Assembly: GCA_003116995.1 (NCBI GenBank)
Contig: BDSL01000022.1
Location: 496,001-560,000 of the forward strand
Source of the DNA: Yamagishiella unicocca
Taxonomy: Eukaryota; Chlorophyta; Chlorophyceae; Chlamydomonadales; Volvocaceae
Length of the DNA stretch: 64,000 nt
Direction of reading: 5' to 3'
Made by a program: the position numbers and the translations under genes. The notes below the pieces were generated by a model. The model was given only the letters and a program-made list of their open reading frames with translations. It was not told the origin of the DNA and searched no databases. Below are positions 12,061-24,100 of this stretch, in pieces. Within the stretch, counting starts at the first letter, position 1. Every line of letters begins with the position of its first letter.

Positions 12061-14432
12061 ATGCACCGAACCCGTCACGCCATGGACGACCTCGAAAAGA
12101 CAACGTCGCTACTGCAGGCAGACCCTGAAACATGGGAGCACAAGCTTCAGCTGGACCAGGAGCGCGTCGACCGCGAAGCCACATCGGCGGTATCAGCTCG
12201 CAGGGCGTTTGCCTGTCGGGTTGTCACAGTGGGCTTCTTCGTTCTATTTGTGGTACTCTTCATCTTCAAGGCAGTTACTGAATCAGCAGACCAAAGGCGG
12301 ACGTTCAGCTCCTCCTGCATGCACGCCCTGGGTGGTGGTGCGGTCGGACCCCGCGGGAGCCTCCTGCATTTCGACCCTCGGTGCACTGAAGAACTGAAGG
12401 TGGGGTTGGGCTAGCCTAGCTGATATCTTAAACGGGAACAGGCCTGGCATTCGACGTTTTGGCCTCGTCATAATAGTTGTCCCCTTTCGCCAACTTGCGT
12501 TAAATTGCCAGGAGTACTTTGACCAGGCATACTACTCAGAAGTGCGGCGTGTGTCAGACGAGGCCATGGTATATTTCCGGCAACAAGTTGCTCGCCATCA
12601 GCAACAGGAAGCGGCCGGTGTTCGCGCTGTTGGCAGCGGCCGTGGAACCGTCATCTTTGATATCGGTGAGGCGATAATGTAGGGACGGATTCGAGTGACG
12701 TGGTTTTCGGTTGGACATGTTGAGGACTATTCGCGGCGCATGCCTGCCTTCTTTCCACCGGGCGCGAACGGAACTTTTGTTAGGATGCTGACGGGAAATC
12801 CTGATAATCTCCCGGTCTGGAAGCGTATTGTCAGAACAACAGCTGACACGAACGCTTGGGCTGCCGGCGTAATATTCAGGGATTCTTGCAAATGTGCCAT
12901 CCAGGATAATCTGCACTGACTCGCGTCTCGTTTCCATGAGTTATTGACCTGAGCGGCTGGGCCGGTGCTCTGCGTTATGCAACGGTGCAGCAGCACCTGA
13001 AGAAAACGGATCGCTGAGACGACCCACAGCCCCAGCCACATCCCTCATCATTTTTCGCCATCCATCTCTCCCAAACCAACCCTCGCATACAGCCGCGGCG
13101 CCGTCTCTCTCCGTCAAAACCCTAAAATCCACCGCATGCATCCCAACACACATCGCGCAGACGAGACGGCTCTGTCTAACATGGATGGCTTCTTCGGCAG
13201 CAGCTCCTGGGCCCGATTCTTGGGCGGCGGCGCCACCGACCGCTGCGTGCGGCCCCACCTGGAGTACTCGAACCTGGAGCCGCTGCGGCTCAAGGTTATG
13301 GGCGAGTCAGGGGAGGTGGCGTCGCTGCAGGCGACGCAGCGGCGGCCGCTGTGCAACTCACCACCGCTGCGCGCTACGCTGGACCTGTACAACTTCCTGT
13401 ACGACAACAATTACACGGTGGTGAGTCATATGACGTATGTGCGAGGAGAGACCCAGGAGCTGTCCACGGAGCGTGGGCTTGCTGCGGCTGCCCGAGCTGC
13501 AGAGTGTGGGCGGTGGGGGGCATAGTTACGGCAATGACACTGGGTCATTGGTTCCATAGACAGCTGGTATCAAGTATCAGTCCGCCCCTCCTCCGGGTCG
13601 CCGTCGCCCTTACCCCGGCCCACCGCTCCGGCCCCGTGATGCAGGTCTTCCTGACCGGCCGCAGCGAGGACGGCCGCTCCGAAACCGAGGCCAACCTGGC
13701 CGACGCGGGGTACGGCAGGAAGTGCGCACCCGCCGCCGCCACCACCAGCGTCGCCGCTGCCGCCGCCGCCTACGCGGCAGCTGCCGACCCGTTCAGCGGC
13801 CTTGGCCGCCGTCAGCTGCAGGACACCGCAGCCGCCACCACTGCCGCCACCACAGCCGCCACGGCCCCCTCCGACGCCGCCCAGGACCCGAAGGCGTCCC
13901 CCTTCGCCGGCTTGTTCTCGCCCCCCGCTGGCTCCCCGGAGCGCTGCTACTCGGAGCTGGTGATGCGGCTGGTGGGCGACGAGCGGCTGGCGTCGGTGTT
14001 CAAGGCGGAGGCGCGTACTGCGCTGCTGAGTGCCGGCCACGTGCTGGTGGGCAACATCGGCGACCAGTTCAGCGATCTGGTGGGGCAGGCGGCAGCCGCC
14101 GCCAACTTCAAGCTGCCCAACCCGGTGAGCAGAGGGGGAAAGAGCAGGGGCGGCAAGGGCAGGCCGCGAGGGCTGAGCGGGTGGGCCCTCAGGGCGGCAA
14201 GGAACCGCCGGGCAGTGGAGTCAGTCGCCTCCGAGGGGTTCGTGGTCGGGGTGGGCGGGGCAGCTGTGGCGCTTTGCTTCCTCCGGGCGGAAATCTCGTT
14301 AGACGGGGGCTGGGCGCCGCGTTGGAGCCTAAACCTCCCGATCGTCTCTCCCCTCGACCCCTCACCGAACCGACGCGCCCTGCCGCGGCCCTCGACCGCA
14401 CCCCTACCTCGCAGGTGTACACCCTGCTGTAG
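12061..14432 (+). CDS. HAD-superfamily (subfamily IIIB) acid phosphatase, membrane-anchored
   Basis: Probable phosphomonoesterase of the plant acid phosphatase/vegetative storage protein type. Five exons: 12061-12399, 12512-12665, 13161-13420, 13645-14124, 14415-14432, giving 416 aa with all phases matching. Motif I FDIDETALSN is split by intron 2 (nucleophile D163, acid D165); motif II is FLTGR (T255); motif III lysine about K371; motif IV GNIGDQFSDL (D391/D395). The last exon is only six codons long (VYTLL, stop). Residues 54-71 form one strongly hydrophobic segment after a charged N-terminus, fitting a type II signal anchor rather than a cleaved secretion signal. An Ala/Thr-rich insert of about 70 residues sits between motifs II and III. 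The second ATG at 12082 has a better GCCATGG context and would give 409 aa. The substrate is unknown. Confidence 0.92.
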
Positions 14433-15075
14433 GGCAGCTAGCGTGGACCCAGGCGGCGTGGAGGACGGGGCAGGATGTTTGCTGCGCCCAGTTGGGGCTT
14501 CCGGGGGTGTCTCACCGCCCTAATTAAATTGCGAAGCCGCGGCAAGGGTGACGCAACGCATGGTGCTTGGGAGTGGAGCTTCCGGGGAAAGTGGCCTTTT
14601 AAACGAAACCGCCGACCCCGGGGGCCCACCGTCCCGCGCGCCTTTTCTCTCTGGCAACTCAACACACTCAATGCGCTTGCCAAATTGTCCCCAACCTCTC
14701 GCCGCGCGCGCTGATTGTACGACCGTCGGACGATCTGGGGCTTCCAAATGCCTGGCAGTCCCGGGTGCTGGCGCCGTGGCGGTCGAGCTAGGTGGTTGCG
14801 TGTTGTGTTTTCTGTACTGCTACTGCGGCGTGGGTTTGCCGGTCCCGTCCCACGGGTTGTGTCCGCGACGACGACGACAGCGACGACGAGGGATCGTCAC
14901 GAGGCGAGTGCGCCGGAACGGCGAAGGAGCTGTGGAATGTTGCTCAAGGAAGGGGCGCAGGAGTGCGGCGCCTGCTCCGCGGTTCGGTTCGCAGGTTTTG
15001 CTGCCAGGCGGTCTTTGTTAATGAAGCGTGTCGTGCCAATCCTTGTCTCATGAGGGATGTTTGTAGTGCCCAGGG

Positions 15076-15080
15076 TTACA
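15076..15080 (-). terminator. Poly(A) signal candidate for CCB4 (TGTAA)
   Basis: TTACA on the plus strand; the first TGTAA on the CCB4 strand after its stop, about 870 nt downstream. Confidence 0.4.
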
Positions 15081-15445
15081 TTGAAGGTTTCCCGCGGTCG
15101 GGGCGGAAGGGGCGGGTGCTATGCCGCGCTGTCCCGCATCTACGCTGTGAGCTGCGTGTTTGCGTCCCTAGCGACGTGGCGGCTGCATTTCGAGCCTGGA
15201 TGCCGATCGGTCGAAAATGCTGCCAAATTGTACTGTATATATTGCCTGTGTGTGTCTGTGTGTCTTAGCTCCTAGTTCCATGCATATTTCCTACCGGGGC
15301 TCTGGGGAGGGTTGCACTGCTGACGATCGGCTGCCGACTGGGGTTGATACGCCCGGATGGTGATCGTGCGGCTTCATCTGTATGTATACCGTTTTCGTAT
15401 TCCCCACGACTCTCTATACCCTAAACGGGTGGAGCTCCGCGCCTA

Positions 15446-15450
15446 TGTAA
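15446..15450 (+). terminator. Poly(A) signal candidate for the HAD phosphatase (TGTAA)
   Basis: First TGTAA I find after the stop at 14432, implying a 3' UTR of about 1 kb that runs past the CCB4 signal at 15076-15080. Confidence 0.4.
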
Positions 15451-15947
15451 CTCGATTTGGATACCCTCGGCTCCTATGGGACCTGCAGCCGGCCTTTGTG
15501 GTCGTATGGGCGGCCCTCTACCGTTGTGGTCGTATGGGCGGCCCTCTCTACCGTTGTGGGCGGCCCTCTACCGAAGCTTGTGTGCGGTGTTTTGTCGACA
15601 CACAACGACAGCCGCGCTGCCACCTCCCCGTACCATGACGCTTGCAGGGCACAAGCGCATTGCGCTGCTGGCTGGAACACCGGACAGCAGGACACCACCG
15701 GACAGCAGGACACGATGCGCCGCCCTCCACGTGTCTGTTGCGGTCCGCCCCCACCACAGAACCTCCTGGGCCCCTGCCCACCAACCAAGCAGGTCATCGC
15801 ACACATCAACACCAGCTCACCATTGCCATAAGCCAATGGCCGAGTCTGCCCTTCGCCCTCTGGCCACTCAGCGCTCCTGTCCCCCGGCTCTCAGCAAAAC
15901 ACCTCAAACCCCCCGCGCCCACCACCACCCGCAACCCACCACCCCCT

Positions 15948-17302
15948 TCACCGCGCCCCGCCCTTGCTGCCCCCACCAACAGCCTTGGCGCTGCTGCCGA
16001 AGCCCACCCCCGCCTGCGGCATCGCCACCTCCCCGAGCGATACGTCTAGCTTGTCCGCAATCGTCGACAGCCAGGCCTGGTCCAGTCGGGAGAAGCCGCG
16101 CACGGTGTCGGTGCCCGCAACCAGCACGCCGTCGTCGCCCACCGGCTGCACAACGACGCCCTGCGTGTTCTCCGGCAGGAACGCCGTGAACTCCGGGCGG
16201 CCCGGGTAGAGGAGCAGGTTGGCCAGGTAGTTGCCGCGACCGTCCTTCATCGCCTGGGAGTTGCAGTTCCGGGGCGGTTTCGGGGCGAAGAGGGAGGCGG
16301 GGGGAGGGCGAGTGCGATGAGCGGAGTGGCGGGGGTTGGTATGGCGCGGGTGAGATTGGAGTGTGGGGAGGAGGATGGGTTGGGCCGAGGGCATGCGATG
16401 TGGCAAAGGGGGTTCGGGGGTTGTAGATGAGGCTACGGGGAGGGGTCGCGGGTGCCGGTGGAATGCGGGTGTGCACGTGTAAGAGCACTGCCCTGCCATG
16501 CAGAGCCGAAAGCGTGTGAACGGGGTCTGCGAAGCTAAGGCAGCGTCGCAGTTGCTTGAGTGAACATATTCACGCACACTACACATTTGCAGCTGCAGCC
16601 CCCGAAAAAGCAAAGCACTCAGTGTCTGCACCGCGCTGAGAGTGCTCGGGGTTGGCAGCACCGAGCAGTTGGTATTGCAGGACTGTTGTGCCTCCCCAAC
16701 CCGCTTGCCTGGTTGCATATGTCGCCAGCTACGGCCTCGCCAGGCTTGCGTCCCCGAAGTATGTAGCCGTAATGGAAGAGGTTACACCCCTTGTATATAA
16801 GCACCAGGGACTTGCAGCGCGTCGCCCCGAACATTGAGTCGCGAGCCCATGCGAACTCGCGCAACAATGCTGCGCTGGGCTTCAGGCCGGGGTCAACGTA
16901 ATCCACAGCTGTGCCATCCAGATCCACGGCTGCGATTTCTCGGGGCTTCAGCGACAGCCACTGTAGCCCAGTAAGCAGCAACACGGCCGACAACACGATT
17001 CCCAACACATCCGCCCGGCTCTGGCTGCTGCTGGCATCGACAACAGGTGCAATTCCAGAAAGCGCCCGATTCAAAAGAAGTGATGCTACGCCCAAGCCGC
17101 CAGCGTACAGCGGCAACGCGCGGAAGAGCTCAGCGTTCCCGGCCACCAGCCCGAACGACTGGTCAGGGACCACCTCCTCTGCACTTTTTTTCGCCGATGC
17201 ACATGATACATTTAATCGCTTTATTGCTGGACAAAAGGGCCGCACTCTGAGGCAACCCAGGCTGTGTAGCTTGCCAACCGGTTGGCTCGCTAATTTCGTC
17301 AT
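15948..17302 (-). CDS. CCB4: CCB4, cofactor assembly of complex C (cytochrome b6 haem attachment)
   Basis: Chloroplast thylakoid protein. With CCB2, its paralogue, it acts in covalent attachment of the c-prime haem to cytochrome b6. Two exons, 17302-16709 and 16253-15948, give 299 aa. The N-terminus is basic and Ser-containing, fitting a plastid transit peptide. Two hydrophobic segments follow: LPLYAGGLGVASLLLNRALS and ADVLGIVLSAVLLLTGLQWL. Family marks are SSSQSRADVLG, YLANLLLYPGRPEF, FLPENTQGVVVQPVGDDG and DTVRGFSRLDQAWLSTIADK. The intron donor is CAG|GCAAGC, a GC-AG intron. It gives the right phase and the spacing I expect before YLAN. A weaker GT donor six codons earlier (GCC|GTAGCT) is also in phase and would shorten the protein by six residues. 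Confidence 0.9.
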
Positions 17303-20300
17303 AGTGAACTCACGTTGCTGCGCTGATGAAACAAGCTATTAAGTGTATGCTTGCACACCCGTATGGGTCAGCAGACGGCAACCACCGTTGACTATCAGTT
17401 TCCTTTTAACCACATGCAGCCCTCTCCACCCTCGCCAAGAGGGAGTCCGTAACCGGAGCGGACCAGGCTTCATGCCACGAGCCTCAAGAAACCGATTGAC
17501 GCGTTATGTTGGACCGCAAAGTGAAGGGTTACAGCCCCTACCGCAAAAGACAGTAGGATTGCTGCTTGGTATTGGCGAAGTCCCCGTGCACCCTGGTGCG
17601 GCACCACACAGGCCTTCCTCTCGCGCCTTCTTCCCCCCGCCTACCCTTCCGCAATTGCATCACGCACTATGCTTGACTGGCATACCACACCAACAACTAC
17701 ACAACTTCAAGGAATAAACGTACATAGATGGCAAGTCACCCCACCCCCCATAAGTCCATGACAGGCCATGACCCGCACGTATTATGAACTGTTACAATGA
17801 GCCCCAGACCGTAAGGTAGAGCCATTGGGCGCATCTCTTGACGCTGAAAGAGACGCAGGAGGAAGGAAAATCCATTCGACGGAGGTGCGGCAAACCACCA
17901 GAAACCCCGAACAAGGGCCCACAGAACAAATAGCGGCACCATCCACCCAGGGGGAAGTAGCCCAAATGGGCCCCCTGTCAGTAGCCCAAACGGCCCCCCT
18001 ATCAGTAGCACACCAACTGCAGCCCAAGCAGCCCCTCAGCCAGAGCAGTCAGCGGAGCGCCTAAACAAGCCGGGCAGAACACTCCACTTGAGACCCAAGA
18101 AGACCCGGCGCCGCCATCACCTACCAACTTACGGCCTTCACCACCCGCCCCTCCACCCCAGTAGCCCTTCACCACCCGCCCCTCCACCCCAGTAGCCCTT
18201 CACCACCCGCCCCTCCACCCCAGTAGCCCTTCACCACCCGCCCCTCCACCCCAGTAGCCCTTCACCACCCGCCCCTCCACCCCAGTAGCCCTTCACCACC
18301 CGCCCCTCCACCCCAGTAGCCCTTCACCACCCGCCCCTCCACCCCAGTAGCCCTTCACCACCCGCCCCTCCACCCCAGTAGCCCTTCACCACCCGCCCCT
18401 CCACCCCAGTAGCCCTTCACCACCCGCCCCTCCACCCCAGTAGCCCTTCACCACCCGCCCCTCCACCCCAGTAGCCCTTCACCACCCGCCCCTCCACCCC
18501 AGTAGCCCTTCACCACCCGCCCCTCCACCCCAGTAGCCCTTCACCACCCGCCCCTCCACCACAGTAGCCCTTCGCCGCCTTCACTGCTACTGCGCTGCCG
18601 CCGCCGCTTGCTGCTCCTAACCGCTCTGCGCCGCTTGGGAGCCGCACCACCACATCACCACGCATCAAAACGGGCGCTTCAAAGCGCGAGAGGAGCAGCA
18701 AATGTTTCCGACGACGTAGGAGTCGTGTGCGCACCCCTCGTCGCCCGTACGGTACCGACAGTCAAGGAGCACGCATCGGCATTACGGTTGTACATATCCG
18801 AGGATTCGACGCAGGCCGGATAAGGCCCACTCACACGAATCCTGACACCTTCCGGCGCCCCTGTGGACCACCCCCCAGCCCCTGCCAGATAACACCAACA
18901 AGTAAGCGCGGCATGCACCAAAACGAGTTATACGGCACCCCGGATCCTGTCTGGGCACAAAATTGGACCCAGGGACAGCTGTCGCAACCCGACCCGACCC
19001 TCCAGCCCCGATCGCCAGCTCCTCACCTACCTCATCGATACGTACACAGCCAATGTTCAATCGGTACGACATGCAACACTCCCGCTGACCGGGGGCAGTC
19101 TAAATATGAGTCCCGCGCCTCCTTTCCCCCCATCTCCAGTTCCTCGAGACAGGGGCATGCGTCCCTCCGCCTCAACTGCTCGCTGGCAATGTCACCCGTG
19201 ATGCGCGCAACAAGCAGCATCAGCGCGGGAAGCGACGCAAGGCAGTGGCAGCGTCGAGGCTGGGCGACGTGGTGCGGGGGGGGGGAGGGAGCAAAGGCAG
19301 GCAGGCGGGAGGCTCCCGCAGCGGACACCGTGGCGCAACTGCACCGCGGCAAGACCGCGGCCCCGAACAGGATCGCGCGATCTAACGCAACTACGTAGCA
19401 CACGTGACGACGTGAGGGCCATACTTCTACTGTGTCCTACCTAAGAGCTAATACAAGACGAAGAAATCTAACGCATAGTTGCGCATGCGGGTTAAATAGC
19501 AGTGCGCATGCGCTTTCAACCATTCGGTATACGGAATACGGTATGGCAGTTCGGTGTACGAACATGGAATAGGGTAAGGCACGGCGGGCTCCTGCGAAAC
19601 GCGGCAAAGCAAGCCGGCCGGCGAGCGCGTTTTGCCCAATGAGGGAGCCGCCACTCGGCCCGATCGGCGACTCCGCGCGCCCCACAGCAGTAGCACAAGA
19701 CGCGCGTCGCGATTGCACCGCCGCTGCCACGCGCATGGATATCTTGACAGCTACGGTAACCTAGGCCCACACCACCACCACCACAACAACGACGCAGCAG
19801 CACCATCACCACCACCACCACCACCACGACGGAGCACCATGCGTGCGACCGCGAATGCAGCGACTGAGCAAACGAGGACCGCTTGTGGGGAACGTCAGCA
19901 CCCCACCCGCTCCCCTCCCGCCCCCTCCCCGACCTGCGTGTCTCAACACGCACCGAATACCACCCGGCTCCCGCATGCAACTAAGCAACCAGGAGCCATC
20001 CACCCCCACCTCCTGCTCCCGGGCACCCACCCGCCAGCCACGACATGACACGCCCGCTGCGGCCGGCCTGCCTGACCCTGCCGCCGCACACCGCACACCG
20101 CAATCCCAGCGGCTGCCGCAACGCAGCGCCCGCAGCACCCAACCGACAACAACCAACACAACAACCAACACAACTATCTTCGTTGTTTCAACGCCAACGC
20201 AACGCCTCAACCCACATAGCGTTGCAGCCGCTTGGGGTGCCCGCAGGTCTCAGCCCCTCACCGCGGCGCCGCAGCGGACCCCATCCCCCATGTACATACA

Positions 20301-21165
20301 GCGGCGGACCTTGCGGTTGCCGGTTGCCGTTGCGGCGGTTGGGCCCTCTGCTCCAAATCGCCTGCCGGACCGTGCCCCACATGGCATGAAGGCCACCCTG
20401 GCCCTGCCCCGACCCGACCCGCCGTGCTTCATGGCCCTGAGCCAGGACCGTGACTGAGTCCAGCAGGCAAAGCGCCGCCGCTGTGGCCGTATAGCGGCTC
20501 CGCACGCGGCAATTTCCTCCCCCCCCCAACGCACACCTTACGCGCGCGCCTGCAGCCAAACACGCCCGCAAGGTTGAAGCCTCAGCCATTCGTCATATCG
20601 TCGCGTACCTCTGATGAATTCACAGGGCCACGGGGTCCATCCAGGCCCCAACGCGCCAGCACGCGACCCGCGGGTCGGTCCACGGGGCCCGGACCGCGAC
20701 GTCACATGCCCTCGTGACTCAGCCCCCGCCCGCCCGCCCCGCTTGCACCCCCAGCAGTCCACAGTGGCAGTATTCGCCGGATGCCAGTGCAGCAGTCAAG
20801 CCGAGGCCGAGCACAGGAAACAAGGAACCGAGTACTCGCCCCCCTGCTCGCTCCTCCGTGTCTCTCTTCCTCTCTCCCTCTCTCTCTCTCTCCAAAAGCC
20901 AGCGGCGGGTATCGAGCGCACGCACGCGGATGATTGCGCTCCTTGGGGGCCGCCGCAGAAACACGGACGGCCTGTTTGTTCGTTCGGTCGTTATTTGGTC
21001 GCGCTCGGCGATCCGCGTGAGTTGCTTCGCAATGGCGGTGTTCGTACTTTCATCTTGTCATCGTCACTGTTCACCATCGTCCCTCCCATCGCCGACTGCC
21101 TAACACGGACGTCCAAAGCTTACCGCCTCACCCGCACTCTCGCGCCCGGCCCACCCGCCGCCCTG
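17303..21165. other. Gene-poor 3.9-kb stretch between CCB4 and the EF-hand-like gene
   Basis: Upstream of CCB4 and downstream of the next minus-strand gene. It holds the 18134-18567 minisatellite, a degenerate relative of that unit at 17930-18010, ACC/CAC-rich low-complexity DNA at 19765-19835, and a CT run at 20870-20895. The longest frames (for example 18727-19398 plus and 19032-19403 minus) resemble no protein I know and have no supporting splice or domain signal. Confidence 0.5.
18134..18567. repeat. 31-bp minisatellite, 14 copies
   Basis: Fourteen head-to-tail copies of a 31-bp unit (CCCTTCACCACCCGCCCCTC followed by CACCCCAGTAG), almost without change; the last copy has one C-to-A difference. 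It lies between genes. The unspaced identical units rule out a CRISPR array. Confidence 0.95.
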
Positions 21166-24100
21166 CTAGCCCATCTCGATACCCCCCGAGAGGTATGTTG
21201 CTGTGCGCAGCACCTTGGCCGCGATCTCCTTGGCGTCCTGCCCGCCCCACGCCGCCTTCAAGCTGCTCGTGAGGTACTGCAGCAGCAGCCGCAGCTTGGT
21301 CGCCAGGGGCCGGGTGGGCGGGGACATCAGCCCGGCGGAGCGCCGCCGCAGCAGCGCGCCCGCGTCTCCCAGCTGCGGACCGGGCGCGAGGGAGGACGTG
21401 CGGCAGCCGCGGGTGGGGCAGCGAGTCGCGTGGCGTTCAGTGGGGCTTTCGCAAACGTAGCGTGGCGCGAAGACGGGGCGAGGGTACACGGGTAACGTTG
21501 GTGCTACCCCGGCGCAGCGGGGGGAGGAGCGGATGGGGTCGGATGTTTGTGGCTTGTGCTGGAGGAGCGCGGCGGCCAGCGAGCCGGCGGTGGTCCTTCG
21601 CTCCCGCTTCCACCTGGTATCACATGATGATGCGACTTTTCCAGCGGCCTGAGCGCTCGCTACAACTCAAGGGAAGATCTCGGGGGTCGGAGCGGGGCGC
21701 CAGTCGGGGAGTCGACGGGCCCTCCGGCACGTCCCCCGTCGTTGCAGTCAGCCGCCGTAACACCGCTGACTGACCCGACCCGCACGCTCACGTGTGTGCT
21801 GCCATCCCATCCCTCCGCGCCGCGTTCAACAGGTCGAGTCAACGGGCTCACCGCGCGGTAGTAGTCGTACACCAGGCGGTCCAACTCGGGGGGCTCCTCG
21901 TCGGCCTCCAGGAAGAACTGCATGATTTCCTGTACGAATGCGGAAACGTACGGCAAAGCAGGCGGGTACGGCAAGGGGCTCGGGCTCAATGGGTGCGTGG
22001 GACCAGGCGCGGGCTCGGAGGGGCACGCCGCCAGGATGCAGAGCGAGCAGCGTCGTGGGTGGGGAAGTCGCGGGACATGAGACGACAGGAAACCGCGCGG
22101 GGTGTGTGTGTAAAAACCGTTTTACGCGACGGGACAGGATATGGGGGAATAACCGCGCAGAGGCGGGGCGGGGGGGTAAAATTTATATCCGCGAATCCAC
22201 GGCCGACAAGCCAAGGGCGATGAAGATGGTGGTCCAAGAAGAGATAGTTGGCGAGTAGACCGCGCGGTGTGGAGGGGCCCGGAGGAGGAGGAGGCAGACC
22301 GACAGGCGGGCAGGCAGGCGTCTCCCGACCAGCAGCCCACGCAGCCAGCCCTGCAAGCACCGTCGTCCCCCCACAGCTCCCTCACAGGCGCGCCCTACCT
22401 CCTGATCCGGGGGAGAGATGAAGTCAGCCAGGCGGGCCACCACCTGCGACCCACACGGCACCGGGTTGGCGGGGGGGGGGAGAAGACCCGGATGGCTGTG
22501 TGGGGGCGGAGCGGGCCCGGTCGGGAGTCGGGGAGCTCCGCTACCGGCAGGCGGCGGGTCATCCGGAGGTGGAGGTGGTCGGCCAGCGATACCTCCTCCA
22601 TTTCCAACAGCCAGCGATATCTTTTCCATTTCCCACAGCCAGTGGCGCCCCTTCTTCTTTCCCGTCTCGCTCGCTTACCCTCTCCCCCCTCGCCGGACTT
22701 GCCCGCTACACCCCCAACCCCACCACCACATTCACACACACACACTCCTTCGCGGCTCAGCTCAGCATTTTTAAAACACACACACACACGGCGTCGGTCG
22801 TTGGGGCCGCTGGCGCTCGGCTGCCCGCCACCGTCCTTCTGGCTATCGGAGCGCTGCGCGGACGCCGTCTACATAATTGGAATTATGGCTTCTCGTGGAC
22901 ACACTCTGGGCTTCCTTCGGTAACAATTGGCGCCCCGCACTGCCTCCGGATTCCTTGGTCTCCTCGCGCTAAGTCTCCTTCGCGGCTCAGCTCAGCATAT
23001 TTAAAACACACACACACACACCCGGGCGCACCTCGATGAAGTCCCACAGCGTCAGCGACACCGCCCGCTGCCGCCTGCGCAGCTCGTCCGTCACGAGCGC
23101 CTGGCTCCAGCCGTACATGAGCTTGGCCTCGCGCCGGGTGAGGCCCGTGGCGGGGCCCAGCAGCTGGTTGGACTCCAGGAAGGCGGTGAAGTGCTCGGGC
23201 CAGAAGTAGCGCGACCTGCGGGCGCACCGCGGCAGGCCGGCAGCGGAACACGCCCGCACGCTCTCTTAGGCCTCGGCACAAACGCGGCGGCCGATGTGCA
23301 CGGCGTGTTTTTGTGATGTGTATAAATATTATATGTGTGTGTGCGTGGCTCTTGGAAAGGAAGCTCCCGGGAGTTCGGCGACTGTCCCCACCTGTCGCGC
23401 GCCTTGTACAGTTTGAACATCCCGACCAGCAGGTCGTAGTACTCCTTGACCACCTCCTCCACGTCGTGGCAGTAGAAGCGGGTGCGCCTGCGCGGGTGTG
23501 TGTGCGGGTGTGTGTGCGGGTGTGTGTGTGTGGGTGGGTGCGTGCGGAGGAAACGCGTTTTGCGGCAAAGGGGGAAGAGAAGGGGCGGGTGTGTGGGAGG
23601 CGAGGGCGGTAAGACGGGCCAGCCGACGAACGGCCCCACATCACATCGCCCGTGCGACCGAGGCGGGCGGGCCCCGTGACTGCTAGTCTGGAGGGATCTC
23701 TAGCTGTCCAAAAGGCTGAACTGACGCGTACCGTGCCTCGTTTTGCGCTCCGCGGTCCCCTTATCACCTCGCCGCTCCCGTGGCTTCTTCGAGGCTGCGT
23801 AGATACCACGAAATGACAACATCTCCCAGCCAGTCCCGGCCTCCCCGCCAGTCCGCCCCCCCCCGCCAGTCCGCCCCCCCCCGCCAGCCCCGCCCCACCT
23901 GAACTCGTTGGGGTCCACGCGGGCTTCCGGCGGCAGGTTGGGCGAGGAGGTGATCTCCTCCAGCAGCGCACCTAGGGCGTCGCTGGCGTCACGCATACGC
24001 CTGCGGGGGGGAGCGGGAGCAACACGTCAGACTCCAGGGGTGGGCGGCGCCCACAGCACCCAACCCACACCCACGCAGCTTCCCTCCTCTCAACCCACAT

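Larger units (their letters stand above)
14433..15947. other. Convergent 3' region between phosphatase and CCB4
   Basis: No coding sequence is supported. Tail-to-tail spacing of the two genes is 1.5 kb. The only TGTAA found for each gene lies beyond the other's, so their 3' UTRs probably overlap. A short GGCCCTCTACCGTTGTGG(T) repeat of about three imperfect copies lies at 15510-15575. Confidence 0.5.

Noticed and set aside
17736..18011. Hydrophobic minus-strand ORF (IGGPFGLLTGGPFGLL type)
   Set aside because: The hydrophobic repeats come from the degenerate edge of the neighbouring minisatellite; no sign of a gene.
18134..18567. CRISPR-like array
   Set aside because: The units are directly adjacent with no unique spacers, there are no cas genes, and the DNA is eukaryotic.
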